Positions 11,452 through 25,866 of a DNA stretch of 64,000 bases are shown here, in pieces. A program made the translations under genes and the position numbers. Each line of letters opens with the position of its first letter. Positions within the stretch are counted from its first letter, which is position 1. Origin of the DNA: Cyanoderma ruficeps (taxonomy: Eukaryota > Chordata > Aves > Passeriformes > Timaliidae); contig VZDJ01000219.1 in assembly GCA_008694505.1 (NCBI GenBank), positions 420,849-484,848 on the forward strand, read 5' to 3'. Below the pieces are notes generated by a model, which was not told the DNA's origin, ran no database searches, and saw only the letters and a list, made by a program, of their open reading frames with translations.

Positions 11452-14400
11452 CCCCTCCACCATGAGCCCCCAGAGCTCTCCTGGAGCTACCAGTGCTGCA
11501 GGTGTGAGCACAGTGCTCTGGGTTTGGAGCTGAAGGGTGTCCAGCCAGCCCAGAGCACGGGCAGAGCTGACACAAGTCTGGACTTGCGAACAGAGCACTT
11601 TTCAATATTAGACTAAAAATAAGTCCTGGCGTGGTCTTTGCTCAGACAATTTAAACCCCAGCGCCGGAGGTGTGGTCGTAATTGAGCGGAACCCGCACGC
11701 ACGCAGGAACCTTGAGGTGGTTCTGGTGATCTCACTGCCAGCCTGCAGAGAGCTGTGTGCTGCCTGGCAGCTGCCAGACCCGGCCCTTTGCTCATTTTGC
11801 ACACTGTGTATTTTTTAAGTAGCCACACAGCTGCCACTCAAGGTGTGGTGTAAAGACAGGCAGTGACTCTAAAGGCAGAGAGGGGCAGGATGAAGTGTGG
11901 GGTGGGAGCTGATGTGCCCTGGGAGCACTGAGGCTGAGCCCAGCCCTCAGAACTGGGCTCTGGACCAGGGGATCAGCTCTTCTGGCTCCATCCTGGGATC
12001 CTGGTGTGTTGCTTCACTTCTTGGGCTTCAGCTGCCCTGCCTGCAAAGCTTTCATGCTGGCATTGGCTCTGTGAAAGGATTTTTAGGTTGCTGCACAAAT
12101 CCCCTCATTGAAGTATCATGTTGCTGCTATTACAATTGATGATGGGGATTTGGGAAAATGAAATGCTGTGCTGCTGTCATGTGCATTTTCAGACCCCTGT
12201 GGTAGAGAAGAGCATAGGAAGGGCTCCCTCATAAAGCTGCAGAGATCATTCCAGAGGAGCAACCAGAAGCTTGACAATAACACAGGACTTTGCCCCTGCA
12301 ATAGCTGCCTGTCCCATGGAAACAGGCAGCCCCTGAGTGCTCAGAAACCTTTAAACTCGTTTCTTACTGAAACCCCTGAACAGTGCAGATGGGAGAGGTG
12401 GGGAATGCAACCTGTGCTGTTTGGATCAGCAGCATCTGATGCTCCAAGATGAGTGCCTTGCAGTCTGGTATTTGCATCTTGGGATGAACTCCTAGTCTGC
12501 AGCTATTGATCCTAATGATCCCCTCGGGAAGTGGAAACATGATTCCAGCAGGGTGTATTTCAATAAAACGTGGGGGTAAATATTTGGTCATTTCCAAATG
12601 AATAAACACACAGCAGCAGAATTTTTATGAGCTCCAGAGTCCCCAGTCTGCTGTCAGGCAAGCCCCAGTGTGCACAGGCCCTTCTGATTTTATGTACAGA
12701 TAACAGCTGGGAGCATCCAGACTCTGCTCAGGTTTATTGTGAGAGGAGGTGTGGTGTCACTCATACAGAAATCTGCCACAGAGGGGATGGCGAGGATCAC
12801 CAGCCCCTCCATGCATTCATCAGTGTAAATCATGGATTTAGTGTGGCTCTCACCAGGATTACAGCGCTACAACCAAGGGATATCTTGGCCAGACACCTTC
12901 TCATCCATGTTCTTCTAACAAGCAGTTGGATGAACTCTTTTGAGAGGAACCTCAGCCATTCTGTGTTTTATCAGAAAGTACATGAGGCATATACAGAGCA
13001 GGCAATCTGTATACACTCCCCAACCAGCTGAGTTCATCTGTCTAACTGAATGTCTAAATATTGAGAGAATAAAGTGTCTGTACTCTATGAACCCACCAGC
13101 CAAAGTTATTTATAAAGAAGAAAAGGAGCGGCGAAACCATCGCTGTCTCCCTGCCCGCCTCGACAGTAGCTGTAGTTCATGAAAAATTAACTATAATTTA
13201 TAGTCCAGGCTGCATTAATTAACTCTTTGCAGGGGGAGTATTTCACCAGACTTCTGAGAACAGGCTGGTGAGCTGCCTGCAAAGGTTAAATGGCGTGCAT
13301 GGCAGGAATTGTGTAAGAATCCCTGCACAATCATTAATGGCCTTTCTGCGTAGATGGGTTGTGTGAAGGGAAGTCCACCTGGCAGAGTCACTGCCCCTGG
13401 CTCTCTTCTCTGCTGCCCTGTCATTGATGATAGTCCAGAATAACTGAGGCATGTGGTGAAAACAGACTCTCTGAATGACTCCAGTGCTCTGAATCTCTCG
13501 TGTGTTTATGCTGCTCTGTCCTCACTGGCTGGGGCAGCAACAATAAAACGTGGCTGCAGATCATTCACAAACACATCATCAAGAGGCAGCTCTCTTTTCC
13601 TGTCCTCGCCTCCTTACTCCCCTCTTTTCTTCACCTCCCTATTCCCCTCTTTTCATTGTCCTCACCTCCTCCCTCCCTCCTGCTTTGTTCCCAGTCCTGG
13701 GGCTGCAGAGCAGCTGGAGGTCTGACCTGCTGCTGGGTGAGCTGATCCAGCCCTTCTCTCACCCTGCAGGGCCTTTCTGACCAGTTTGCCACTCTGTGTC
13801 TCAGGGGCACCTCGCTTATTCCCACTGGTCAGAAGGAAATGTCACCACTTGCTTGCCTCACGCACACTCCTGCATGAGGTTTTCTGCTTTAATTTGTTGA
13901 GGTACCTGGGGAGGTTCTTGGTATGTGACTGGTGTTGCTGCACCACCCCCTCATCATGTCCCACTGCCTTCATGAGTCCTGTTCCACCCTGCTGCCACCC
14001 AAAACTGCTCCCCTGCTTATCCAGTTCTCCACTAATCTCAGCAATTTTTTAACTCTCCGAGTCATTTGGGAGAGATGGAGTTGTGTCGGAGGCTGAATGA
14101 AGGGCTTGTTCTGCCACAGCAGCCCATGGGGGGTAAAGTCTGCCTGGTGTACAGCAGTTAATGTGAAATAGCTGTGGGAAGTGATTTCTGGATCACCAGG
14201 CACAGCTGTGTAGTGTTTGGCACAGAGGTGAAAGTACCTGCACGTCATTTATCTGTAAATAAACTGTGTGTGAGGTTCACTTTACCAACATCCAACATCC
14301 CAGATGACTCTGGCCCAGGCATGCAGTCATTACAGTATTTGCAGTGGGTCAGGCTGATTGAGAATAGAGCTAAACACGAAGTAACTTGTGAACCTGGGAA

Positions 14401-17400
14401 TTATTCCACTAGTCTGATGGAAACGCACTGAAATCTCTTTTGGCATCATGCTTTGGGGTGCTGCTGTGTCATCTGCAGCCACAGGGTGTCAGAGGGCCAC
14501 GCTTCAGCCCAGGAACAATTAACATTTTCAAAGTGAGGCCATTGGCTTCCCTTTGTCCTGCCACTAGAGCTTGGCTGGTCTCTCCATCCTTGCTCCCTAA
14601 ATACTGGCTCTCAGGAACGTGAAGCCCCAGCTGCAGCAACATCCCAGCGTGGTCAGGCACCTTGGAAGGCCCTAGGCTGTATGTTACCACACAGCAGGGA
14701 GATTTCAGGGTTATAAGAGAGAAAGTTCTGTATTCAGTATATCAAACCTCACAAAAAACAGCAGGAATGCCTCTGACTGGAATAAATATCCCATAAATAC
14801 CATGTGTGCAGTATGGTCTCTCTATTTCCAAAGAGAAAAGCAGAACCAGGGATGACCCAGAAAAGAATGAAAAGAAATCATTGCTTCCCAGCTAGGGAAG
14901 GAGCTGCTGGCTGTGCCTGGAATGCCACAGGTAGCACAGGGGAAACAAGGGGGGATAATGAGTAGTTTTTTCTAATACAAGAACCAGGAAAGGGCAAGTT
15001 AGAAGAATTAAATGGAGAGGAGGCCTTGCATGCTGTGTGTGTAGCACTGGAGCTCTTGTCACGAATATTGTGGATGCTACAAGATTGGATTTGTTCAAAC
15101 AGCAACTAAACCTGTTGGTGGAAGAATCCAACAAAGGCCACTAAATGTGACATCACTGAGGCTGCCTTGGGCTGCCTCTGAGCTGCCCATCCTGGATGGG
15201 CTAAGGAAGATTATCACTGCAGGCTTGTGCTGATCTTCTTTTTTAAGCTTTGCCACTCTTGGGGCCAAGGCAGGGCTTTGGCTTGACCAGTCTCAGAGTC
15301 TAAAATGGCCTCATGTCCTGATGCTCTCTTCTCAACAGGGAACTGCCTCTCTCCGTGGCCTTTGCCACATCTCTGTGCTGGCAAATGGATGTAGTAATAC
15401 GATTCCATGAATCAGTTTTGAAATACTTTGTGGTTCTTTGGGATAAAAGGCAAGGTGCTTGCAGGAAACAGGGTTTAAAGGATGATGACATTAGCAAGAT
15501 GCTGCTAGTAGAGGTGATCAGCCGTGTGTTTTCCTTACAGGCACAGCTCTACTGACAACTCTCCCCCAGAAGTGCCCAACATGCCCAAGCCTCAGTCATG
15601 TCAGGCTCTTTTTCACCTGTTTAAAAAGGACAAAACTCTTTCTGTGGGATGAAGATCCCATGCAGTTTCTGGCTGATGAGCGCTGTAATCCTCCCTGGTA
15701 TCACCTCCCACAGCACTGCATCTTCCCAACCACCTTTCTTGGTGGGTTGGGTATCTTCTCCTCTGGGGTGTTTCCTACGGGGAGGTTTCTGGGCTCTGTT
15801 TTCAGTTCTCCCTCTCTGCCCCTCTCTTGCTGTGGCAAGGCTTGCTCCAAAATCATTTCCTGTAGGGTTTATGATGCGAGACTTTGCCAGATGGATCATT
15901 TTGCTTGCTACCAAGTGGTGTATTTGATGGTTGCAGGGGTGACAGCTCCCTGCAGCCTCTGCTTGTTCTTCACCCACGTGCCTTTCGATCTGCACCAGCC
16001 CTTTGGCTGATGAAGTTTCAGTGCTCCCTGATCCAATGGTGCACTTGCAGAGACCCACACTTATCAGAGACCCACAGCTCTCCTCTGCTGAGTAGAAATG
16101 GGCTACTATCTCGTCAAGGTATAAATTATAAAGTCTTGTCTGTATAATGAGTCTGCATTCCCCAGATAAATTACACAGACTCATAATGGCTTTGGCTTTT
16201 AGTTACCATTAATCTTAACTGGGAGGGAGTGCTGAACTTCCTGCAGGAGTGTGGGATTCAGATTTTTGGAAGAGCTTCACTGGAAGCTTGGTCAAGCCCT
16301 CCTGTGCTCCAACACTCCAGTGTGTGCACACTGCTGTCCACATTTGGCTCCCAGCTGGCTGGCAGAACGTGCCCTCAGGGAGCAGCTGCTGTCCCAGGGC
16401 TGTGAGAATTTTGGGTCTCTGCTGGAGTGTTTTCCCTGTCTCGTTAGCAGAGCACTTTGGGACAACTTGCTGTGCCCTGGATAAGTGTGAAAAGACAGAG
16501 CCAGAGGCAATGGTTATTCAAGGCAAAGTGTGGAAATAGCTCTGCTCCCTGCACAGCCCCGGCCTGTCAGCCAGTGGGAGGCACACACTTCCTTATGGGA
16601 ATGGGAGACAATGGATGGGACAGAAGCAATTCAACCCAACTGAGCCCTGAGCTTGGCCCTGCCCTGAGCCCAGCCCAGGTAACAGCCTGGGCTGCTCCAG
16701 CTGGGCACAGCCCTGGGGGATTCTCCTCCCTCAGAGAGGCACCCAAGAGGACCCCAAAATCGTGAGGGCCAGAACAAACTTGTCCTGGCTGCTCGTGTGC
16801 CAAGCATCACCCACATGTGAGAGCCTGCACGAGGTGCTGGGAGCCCTCCTTTGCCTGGGAGAGCCCAGATGTTCCCAGCAGGTGCTGGGCTGGAGCTGGG
16901 AATGCAGCCCTTGGCTCTGGTGTGTGGGCTGCAGCCAGAGGCAGCCTCGGAGCACCTGCAGAGGTGGGACGAGCACAGAGCAGTGGGGAGCAGCCCTGGC
17001 TCCCTCCAGGACAGGCCATGGCTTGCCCTGCTGCTCCTCCTGTGGCTCTGCCTGGCTCTGGTCCAAGCTTTCTTCCTCGAATCCCATGTCAGTGAGGAGT
17101 TCATGCTCAGTGATGGTGTCATTAACCTCTCACAAGGCTCCTTCATGCTTTGGAAAACAGGATGGAAGGGAATATCTCCTCAGAAGCCTTGACTGCAGCA
17201 TCAAAGGTGCTGCAAAGTAGGCAGGAGCCGCACTGCTGGAGGTGTAGCTGTGATAGGGTCTGAGCAAGGTGGGTAGTCCAGGAAAGAGAACTGTTTTTAA
17301 TGAGTTTAGGTATTCAGTTGTAAAAAATCCATTCTCTTTAGTGGCCAGCACTTCTTAGACTTATGTGAAGATGGGCCTGCATTCCCCAGAGCTGCTCACC

Positions 17401-18254
17401 TTCTGTAACCTGTATCACTGTCCTAACAACTGATTTTTTCTTTCCTGGAAGCCTGTGTTTTACCTTTGGAGACTCTGCTTTGGGCTGTCAGCTTATCAGA
17501 GACAGGAATTACAGTGAAATTCTGCAGACTGCCTTCAGGTTTTCTTGTAGCTTACAGGACTGTGAAGCTTTTTCTCTAGAAAGAAGTTTAGATTTGGAAA
17601 GCACCTGCATCCCAGGAAATTTGAGTCACGGTGCCCCCCTCACAACATGAGCTGGGGCTGGCTGATTGCTGCTGCTGCACTTCTGCTGGCTCTGGTGGGG
17701 CAGGACAGAGAAATGCTCAGGAAAGGGCAGGGACAGATGAAGCTGTTCTTGCTTGTGCCAGACCTGCTCCTGGCTCTGAAAACTCCACTGACAGAGGTGT
17801 GGAACAATGCAAAGTCCCCTGCAGCACCTCTGGGTCTGGGTGCAGTGTCCTGATGTGCTCAGGCCTCTGTCACTGTGGCTCTGTGACTCTGCAGCTTCTC
17901 TTCCTCCTGCTTGCCTGCTGGCACAGCATTCTCAGCATGAGGAGGGGCAGGACAATGGGAAAGGGGCACTTCCCTACAGTTTGCCAGAAAAATGATCTTG
18001 TACTACGTGCTGGCTGCTGAGAGGAAGATGAGTCTTCTGCTCCTCACTCACTTGGCCCCTTTTCCTGGGAAAGGAAGGGTCAAGTTTCAGCCCTGGGACC
18101 TGAAGGTGGGTCTGAAGGCACAGGCTAAGGTTTGTAGCTCTGGGGATTTTACTTTGGCAAATGAACTCGTAGAAAATCATCTAAGGAAGCAGAATTGCTC
18201 AACAAAGGAAATAACAATATATCCTTTTTGTGTGTGTTTTTGTTTTCCCTGCAG

Positions 18255-18375
18255 TAACCACAACTCTCTCCTCCTGGTCCGGGCATGCCAGAAAATGCAA
18301 CGAAACAGCCAAGTCCTATTGTGTCAATGGAGGGGTGTGCTACTACATCGAGGGGATTAATCAGCTGTCGTGCAA
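18255..18375 (+). CDS. NRG2: NRG2 exon: N-terminal part of the EGF-like domain
   Basis: This 121-bp exon follows ttttccctgcag and ends at gtaagt. It enters in phase 1 and leaves in phase 2. It encodes TTTLSSWSGHARKCNETAKS followed by YCVNGGVCYYIEGINQLSCK. This is almost identical to human NRG2 and distinct from NRG1. It carries cysteines 1 to 4 of the six in the EGF fold; cysteines 5 and 6 come from the alternative exon that follows. The EGF domain is the receptor-binding unit and alone is enough to activate ErbB3 and ErbB4. The TTTLSSWSG segment links the EGF to the Ig domain, or to the candidate spacer exon. Confidence 0.98.
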
Positions 18376-21300
18376 GTAAGTGAGTGGAGTTCTTGTGTCA
18401 ATATGGAAATTTCTTGGCTGAGGGAGAGGAGACCTTTGTGCAACTGCCAGAGTGGGGGGAGCTCTGAAATTCTCCTGGCAATTGCAGTTTGAGCTGTGCA
18501 GGTTCAGAAAGGGGCACTAGAGGGTCAGGGGTGGTGGTGGTGGGTGGGGGGGTGTTAAGGATTCGTGTTTTCCTTTTCTGTGTGCGTGTCACTGTTCACT
18601 TCTCCTGGCTTTTCTCCCTCTAAGAATATGTTTGTCCTGGCTGTTTCTTCTCCCTTTCTCCCCTTTCTCCTCTGCAGCTTCAGGGGAATTTGGGTCCCTT
18701 TTGCTCTCCCTGAGCTGACACATCCCGTCCTGCCATCAGGGGGACCTTGCCAGGGGACAGCCTCCTCCCTTCCCTGTGGCTGGAGGGGTCCCTCTCCGGG
18801 ACCTGCCCCGACCTCTCCTGTACCTCACGGCCCAGGGTTAACCCCCAGCTGTTCCCCACTCTGTGCAGCCCCGTGGCCACTGTGGGCTGTTTGTTTCCCC
18901 CTTCAAACCTGCAAGGAAAACCAGAGACGTGTACTAAGTTATCCTTAAAACGAGCTTTGAAGAGTTTGAAGTGAGGGATGTGGAATGGGATGTGAGACTT
19001 TTTCACCCCTGGTTCAGAGCCAGAAGGCCCAATAGCATCTCACACCTCACCCCCCAAGCCTGATAGCGCCTGTGGATGAGCTGTGCAGTCTGATTGCTGG
19101 GGATGCAGGTACCCAGAGCTCACCTGCAGCTGCCCCTGGGCTCCTGCACAGTGAGCAGGAGGTGGTGCATTCACTGAGCAGATGGAATCCTCTTCTGAGC
19201 TCACCTGGTGACCCAGGCATCACTGCCCAACTTGGAGAAGCCCAGAGCTGGCGATTTTCTCCCTTTGGAAGGCAGAGACCTCTCAGTGGAGACACACAGC
19301 CAAAGGTATTTCCATCTGTGGATGTCAGCCCAGCAGCACGGCAGGGTGTGATGCTCATCAAGGTACCTCAGGCCTTGGAGGATGCACCCGAACTCAACCC
19401 TCACCCCTGGTGGAAAGCCTGTGGGCTGGATCACACTGAGCACAGCTCCTCCCTCCTCCCAGCACTCCTTTGTTTTGGCAGGGAGCAGCAGAAAAGGCCA
19501 TGTGGAAACGAATCATGCTGAGCTCTTGTGCTCTCACTTTCCAGTGCAGGGTCAGCTGTGGTGGAAGGAGGTCTCCCAGTTCTCCCAGACTTGCCCCTTA
19601 GACACAGAAAGAGCTGGGGTAGGACACACACCAGAAGCTGTGGCTTCCACCTTTCCCACATGCCTGGAGTGGGAGCAGCCCCTGTCCAGCAGAGCCCTGT
19701 GCCTCAGTGCAGTTGTCACTGCCGTTGGCTTCTTGGTGGCACCGTGGGCTCACCTTGTCAGTGCTCCCCACAGGAAACATGGGGGAAGCCCCACGTGATG
19801 GTTAAAGTCACAGTCACCACTCTGGGGCAGCTGTAGCCCAGGAAACCCCAAAAATTCCAGTCTTTCCATTCTGGGAAGGGCTGAACCCTTGAAGTGTGGA
19901 GAAGGGTCAGAATCAATATCTCCGTAAGCAATGTGGTCATGGCAGAACCATAGACTTCAAGGCTATTTCTTTTGGGAAGAACTTAAATCCAGATCAAAAT
20001 TTAAATGGGATCAATTTCTAATTACAACACGAGTTCCCTAAACTCCAGCATACATAAGAATCACTTTTTCCTGATGAAGAATATTGTGGTAGTTGTTTTA
20101 ACCAAAGTAATTCCAGCCTACCTCCCAAGCAGGCTGCTCCAACAGCTGATGAACAGAGGGAACGCTCGGTGATGGATTCCATTAAGATTTTATGTGTCAC
20201 ACCAAACAGACCTAATTATTTCATATCATTTGAAAGCCTGAATTCCTCACTTTGCAGAAGGTAAAATGATATCCTGTTCTGATGAGTTCCAAAGTACCAA
20301 CTGCTAAAACCAGATGGGAACTGAACAGGCGTGTGTGGAAGGGCAGGGAGGTGTTACCCAGAAGGAGGAGCTGGGAAGGTCTGCACTGTCACTGCTCATC
20401 TTCAGGAAAGGTGGCTCCATGTTCACAGAAACCCAGGGGACCCGAGTGCCTTCCACACAGCACAGTCACCTCTGGTCTCACTGCTTGAGGAGATCTCTGG
20501 ATGTTCTTTCTCTTTGGGTGTTTTTATCATTAAATCTCAGAGCGAAGATAAGAAAACCTGGCTTTTGAAGTGGTGTGATTTTAGGGTTTCTGGATTCTGG
20601 AGGATAATATTTATTGAGGAATGCAGAAGCATTTGAACTGAAGAGCGTTTCCCACAAAATGGCTCTCCCAGTGACCAGGGTGATTTTTGGGGAAGATGCT
20701 GATGAATAAACAGACTTGACCTTTGCCTGCAAACGAAGAGCTGATACATTCCACGGCTTCCTGGTTGCACCAAGACATGAGATCTGCTGCTGTGGTTTAT
20801 GAAAGATGCAGGAGGAGAAAGCAGAGGAGGCTTCAAAGTTCATTTCTGATCTCTGCAACAGCAACCTTGGCCCTCCGGCCCCCCTGTGCCTCTGGGCCAG
20901 GAGCATGGAAGAGATCAGTAGGTTCTGCTCACAACCTCTTCCAATGCTTTGGAGATCAACAAGGGCCCCGTGAGCAGCTCCAGCCAGGAACAACCCGTGT
21001 CCATGAGCTGTTTCCATGTCACTCTTCCAATGAGGGTCAGCAGGGCCTTGGGGGGATCACCTGGCCCCCTGTGCCAGCTTGCAGCCCTCCCTCACTGAAT
21101 GCTCAGGGGATTCTACCTGCCCCAGCACCCATGGGATGTCACCAGCCTTTCCAATACCAGCTACCAGAATGTCAGAGTGTTCTTGTCACTGCCTGCCACC
21201 ATCCTGTGATCAGCTTCTTGGAATGGGTTCCATTCCTGCAGCTGTCCAGAAGCACAGGAAATCCTTCCTGTAGATGTTCCCCCTGGCTGTCTGGACCAAA

Positions 21301-24300
21301 AACAGCAGAGGAGTTCTCAAATAATTTCTTCTGCTGATGTGGTTCATGCTCGATTTGCAACAAAAATTGCCTAAATTGGCAGCTGGCTTTTTATTATTAT
21401 TTTATAACAGGCTTCCCAGAAACGTGTTCCTCCCGGTCTTTTAAATCCTGAGGAACAAAGTATTTGCCTGTAATCCCACTTCCTCCCTCCCTTTTTAATA
21501 CACTTCAGATAGACCATGGACAAAGCATTTTCTTCACTGAGGAAGAGCCCAGAATGGACTTGGATCTGTTCCAGAAATTGCATCTTTCTGGATTGCATTC
21601 TTCTGTAATTTTGGCCTTAATTTGAAGTAAATTCTACACATGCTAGTGTCCAAGGAAACCTGAGCATAAAGCAATCCGTGCTGTTATCCTGACCCTGCAA
21701 ACAGACCACCTGGAAGTTAGATGGAGAAGTGGGACCTGCCTCAAATATTCTGCAAATTTTCCGCATAAACCTGGGAAGCGACAGAGCCACGCACAGACAG
21801 AACTGACTCAGCAGCCCTTGTAAATTGAAGAGCCCCAGGCTCTTGACAGGGAGAATTTCTCGACCTTTCTCCAGATCGTTTTGCTCAGAGGGGCCTTAGG
21901 AGCTGGGCTCCAGGGCAGTGACGGGTTTGAGCAGAGCACATTGAGGGGATGCACACAAGCAAGTCTCCAGGCCTTGAGCTGAGCTGGGACACAGAACAGC
22001 AGTGCCTGGTTTGTTGTGTCCTCTCAGAGTGTTGGGATGATTGGCAGCCTCTGCTCCTGGATCTGCCTCCATCCTGGAGCCCAGTGAGTCCTTGGCACAA
22101 CTCGGAGCCCTTGGAGGCTGCTCCACTCTTTTATTGCTGGGTGCCCCACAGGGCTGTGCTACCCAAAGGGCACAAATGCTCTTTTCCCCAGTTAGGCCTT
22201 GGCACACGTTAGGAACAGTTGGGGTCTTCCCAGCCGAACAAAGCAAGTCAGGTCTCATCACTGCAGAGCCTCCTCTGCCCACTAAAACGCTCTTCACATC
22301 TCCTTTGTGTGGTCAGGGGAATCAAAGTGATCTGCCCCGGGCCAGGATCTTGTGTGGGATCAGAAGACTTAAAGAATATTATAGAGCAACACCCCCACAT
22401 CATGTTGGACCACTGGTGCTCACAAGAATCAGGCTGGAGGATTTACAAATGCTGACAGATAAACAAACTCTCTGGCTTTGAGGTGACAGCTCTGCCTTAT
22501 GTGAGAGAGGGAGGTCAGAGCACCTCAGGCAAAAAGTGGAAGTCAAGGAGAGAATAAAAGGCAAAACAAAGCAAAGGGAGAAAAGATCAGATCATTTTAA
22601 AAATAATTGATAAATCCAAGTCACCAATTTTCAAAATCTCATATTCACCTCCTCCAAGTGTATTGCTTCCTGCAGATTTTCCCAGGAAGGAGAAAGATCA
22701 TTCTGAAGGGCTGGCCACACTGCTCTGCTTTCCCAGAGCACCATCCCAAGGTGTGAATGTCCCAGGGCTCCTGTATGGCCGTGCTCCTCCTGGCAGCACT
22801 GTTTGCTCAGCTGCCCTGTGGCATCCGGAGCTGGCCCACCCCTCCAGTGGTGTTTGGTCAGCACCAGCTGCTCACTGCACAGCCACAGGGATGTCACTGT
22901 GCCAGGGATGTATGAGAGTCCTGTGGGGAGGTGTTGCAATGTCCTTGGAAGCGAAGAGCTGGGGGTGAAAATCTCCACATCCTGTTCCAAATCCCCCGAA
23001 CCAGCCGGGACTCGCTCCTGGGGTTTTGCATGCTGTTTATCTTGGGCGCTGAGATCAGGTCCCTTCCCAGGTTCAAGTGGCCCGGCTGTGCCTCCTGCTC
23101 CACGCACTGTGACTGTGTCAGACCCCTGAGGCCCAGCAGAGTGTGGAAGCTGCTCCTGCAGCAGCAGAGGCGCAGTGAAGGCAGCAGTGCAGGTCCTGCG
23201 GCTGCAGCCGCTGCCGTCACTGAGCCCAGCAGTGGATGTCCCTGAGGTTTGGACTCCACTCTGCAGCAAACATGCCTTGATTAGCTGCTCTGGAGAAGGC
23301 CTTGGCATTTATTCTGGTTGCTTTCTCTTCTTCCCATCAGTGGTGTTGTGGAGTCCAGCCTTTTGTGGCTCTGCAGAGCCTGATCATCTGGGACTGGTCA
23401 GGGGACAATGACAGAACTGTCTTCTTTTTCAGCCTTCCCACAAAAAAAAAGCAACATTGTGCTTGAAACATTTTTTTTTTCCATTTGCTTACTTCAGTGC
23501 ATTGTGTCCTTCTGCTACAGCTTGTCTTTATCACGTTATTTTGAAGCACCTGCTCATTCACATTTTTCTGTAGCATGGATTTCTTTATGAGAGCTAAAAA
23601 TCTGGCATATTCTAATTAAGATCTGAGGGTGCAAAGGAGATGTGCCTACCCTTGCAAGATTTAGAGCAACAGCTGGACAGGAAAAGTTTTGCTCCCAGCA
23701 GGAAGAGTATGATCACGAATTAAAAGTAACAAATAATAATTAACAATATCTATTGCCCTGCCCTGATACAGGGCAAAATGTCGAAGTTCCTCAATTTTCA
23801 GAAATAAATTCCCAGCAAACATCATAGAAATGAGTCATTCAAACTATTTTGGTTTGTAATTTTTGAGATGCCTTATTTGACTGATCATCTTACTGCATTT
23901 TTGTTACCATGTAAATATCTCACTGCAATTCATCCTGAACCCAAGAGCAGAATATTGCAGATGTTTTCAAAATGGGGTTATTTTAAAAAAGAAAAAAAAA
24001 GTTCTTAAGGTCAAAACTAAAAGAATGGGATATTTTCCAGCAATAATAGAAAACAGAATCTGGACAGAAAAATCCCTGACTGGTTTTATCAATGGCATTT
24101 GGAAGTAAATTTCAGAGGCAGGAATTAGACACAGAGAGATGGAGTTAATCAAGGGCAGTTTTGGAAGCCTCCACTCAAGCTAGAGAGGGGACAAGGTGCA
24201 GCCTTGTCCTTCCCCAGGACCATCCCCACAGACACACCCTTGTCCACTTCCCTTGGCCTTTGGGGACAGACCCATTGTGCCTCTGTGAGTGCACCATAAA

Positions 24301-25581
24301 GTCCAAAGGTGATATTTGCAGGAAAGTCCACCACCTGTTAAGCCCCCGCAAGAGTTTTCCAAAGAAGGAGGGACTTGGTTTTGCTGGGACAGCCAGAACC
24401 TCTTGAGTCAAACGTGCAGGAAGAAGGATGCCATGATCATCCAGCTCACAGCTCTCAGCCTCAGTGAGCCTTACCTTTCAGGTATATCCCTCATGCCATA
24501 AGAGATTCCCTCAGCACAGGCAGCAGATTTTAATGCAGAAGGGATGATCTCCACAGCTCTTCCTGTCCAGACTGGGAGACCCATGTGCCAAACATGCTAG
24601 AAATTTCTTTCCTTGAAATCACATCTGGGGCCACAGTAATAAATAATAAATCATCTTCAGCAACTTAGCAGTTAGAGACAGATTTAAAAAAAAAATCTCT
24701 GGGAGCACTGCATGCTCTCAAAGTCTTCTGGTCACTGCTTCTGCCTGCAGCCTTGCTTGTGAGGAGCCAGAAGCCAGGTATGCAGGGGTGGCACATTGTG
24801 TCTTGACAGCTTGTACACAAGCTTGAGAGGTGACAGAAGGTGCTCTTGTTCAGGGGGGCTTTTTTCTGTCACCTCTCCCAGTGCTGAATCACTGAGTAAC
24901 TAAAGATGAAAAGCCTGAGCTGTCCTAGACACAGAGAAGAGAATTGTCTACAGCCTTCTGTCTTGAGGGCTCTTCTGCCCACCCACGCTTGGCTGACTGC
25001 AGAGATCTGAAGATGGGCTCTATGGTAGCTGTCATGGCATCAAAGCTCTTTGGCACCTTTTTGTTTTGCTTTTTCACTTCTTACCAATCCCTTTCTCTGG
25101 GCTTTTATTTCCTTCCTCCAGTTTTCCCATAATTTTGGGTCTTTCCTTAATGGCATGCAGCCTCGGTCACACTGGAGTTCCAGCCTTGGCTGACCTCTTG
25201 CAGATGTGCACCTGAGATAGTTTTAGCTCCTATCTCACAAAACACCCCTTTTTGGGGTGGATGGACAATTGCTTCATTCAGCAGCACCCTTGAGGCCCTT
25301 TGGTGTGCTCCCAACATCCAGGAACTCTCAGCTCCCAGACAGATGGGAGGCACGTTGCAAACTAAACTGGATTCCCTTGAAGACTCTGTGAATAAGTTCC
25401 TGACTCTATCAGAGGTGATGAATAAACTTCACAAAGGATTGGGACGACATGTTCTCTTTTGGATTCCTTGCTCAAGTCCCAATGTAGTCTCTGAAGGGTT
25501 TCTCCAGCCCTGCTCCCCTGGGGCTGTCTTTGTGAGTCCGTGCTACCCAGTGTCGCTAGCTGAGGCTGGGTGTGTCCCCCT

Positions 25582-25866
25582 TTAAGGACAGGAAGAGAGC
25601 AGGCAGACACAGCAGCAGTGAGGGGATCAAACTCTACTTTATTTACAGTTTCTACTTTTATACATTTGTACAGAGGTCCAGAGATTGGCTAGAGAGGTCA
25701 CCACCTCTCAACCTGTGTGGTGGACATGGCCATCAATCAATTCTTCTCTCAGAGGAGAAGAATGCAAACATTCCAAGAGTAAACTTTGTTTACAGAAGAA
25801 GGCTACGTGTGAAACTTCTGCACAGAGGCAGAAAGGCAGAAAACAGGGCAACACCCAGTGCCTCAG
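25582..25866 (-). mobile_element. Solo LTR or LTR fragment, antisense to NRG2
   Basis: Read on the minus strand, this segment has a compact retroviral promoter and poly(A) layout: TATAAAAG at 25655-25662, then AATAAA at 25638-25643 about 12 bp further on, then a pyrimidine-rich tail. The sequence is of a kind I recognise from songbird endogenous retroviral LTRs. Precise ends and a target duplication could not be established, and no internal retroviral genes are present. Confidence 0.5.

Larger units (their letters stand above)
7675..18254 (+). other. NRG2: Large NRG2 intron before the EGF exon
   Basis: 10.6 kb with no recognised coding exon. It contains an LTR-like element (10779-11451) with an (AAAC)n run inside it, and a CT-rich stretch around 13,590-13,690. 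AT-rich unique segments near 12,950-13,330 and 16,100-16,220 have the look of conserved non-coding DNA, though this cannot be tested here. ORFs on both strands are short and unrelated to known families. Confidence 0.5.
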
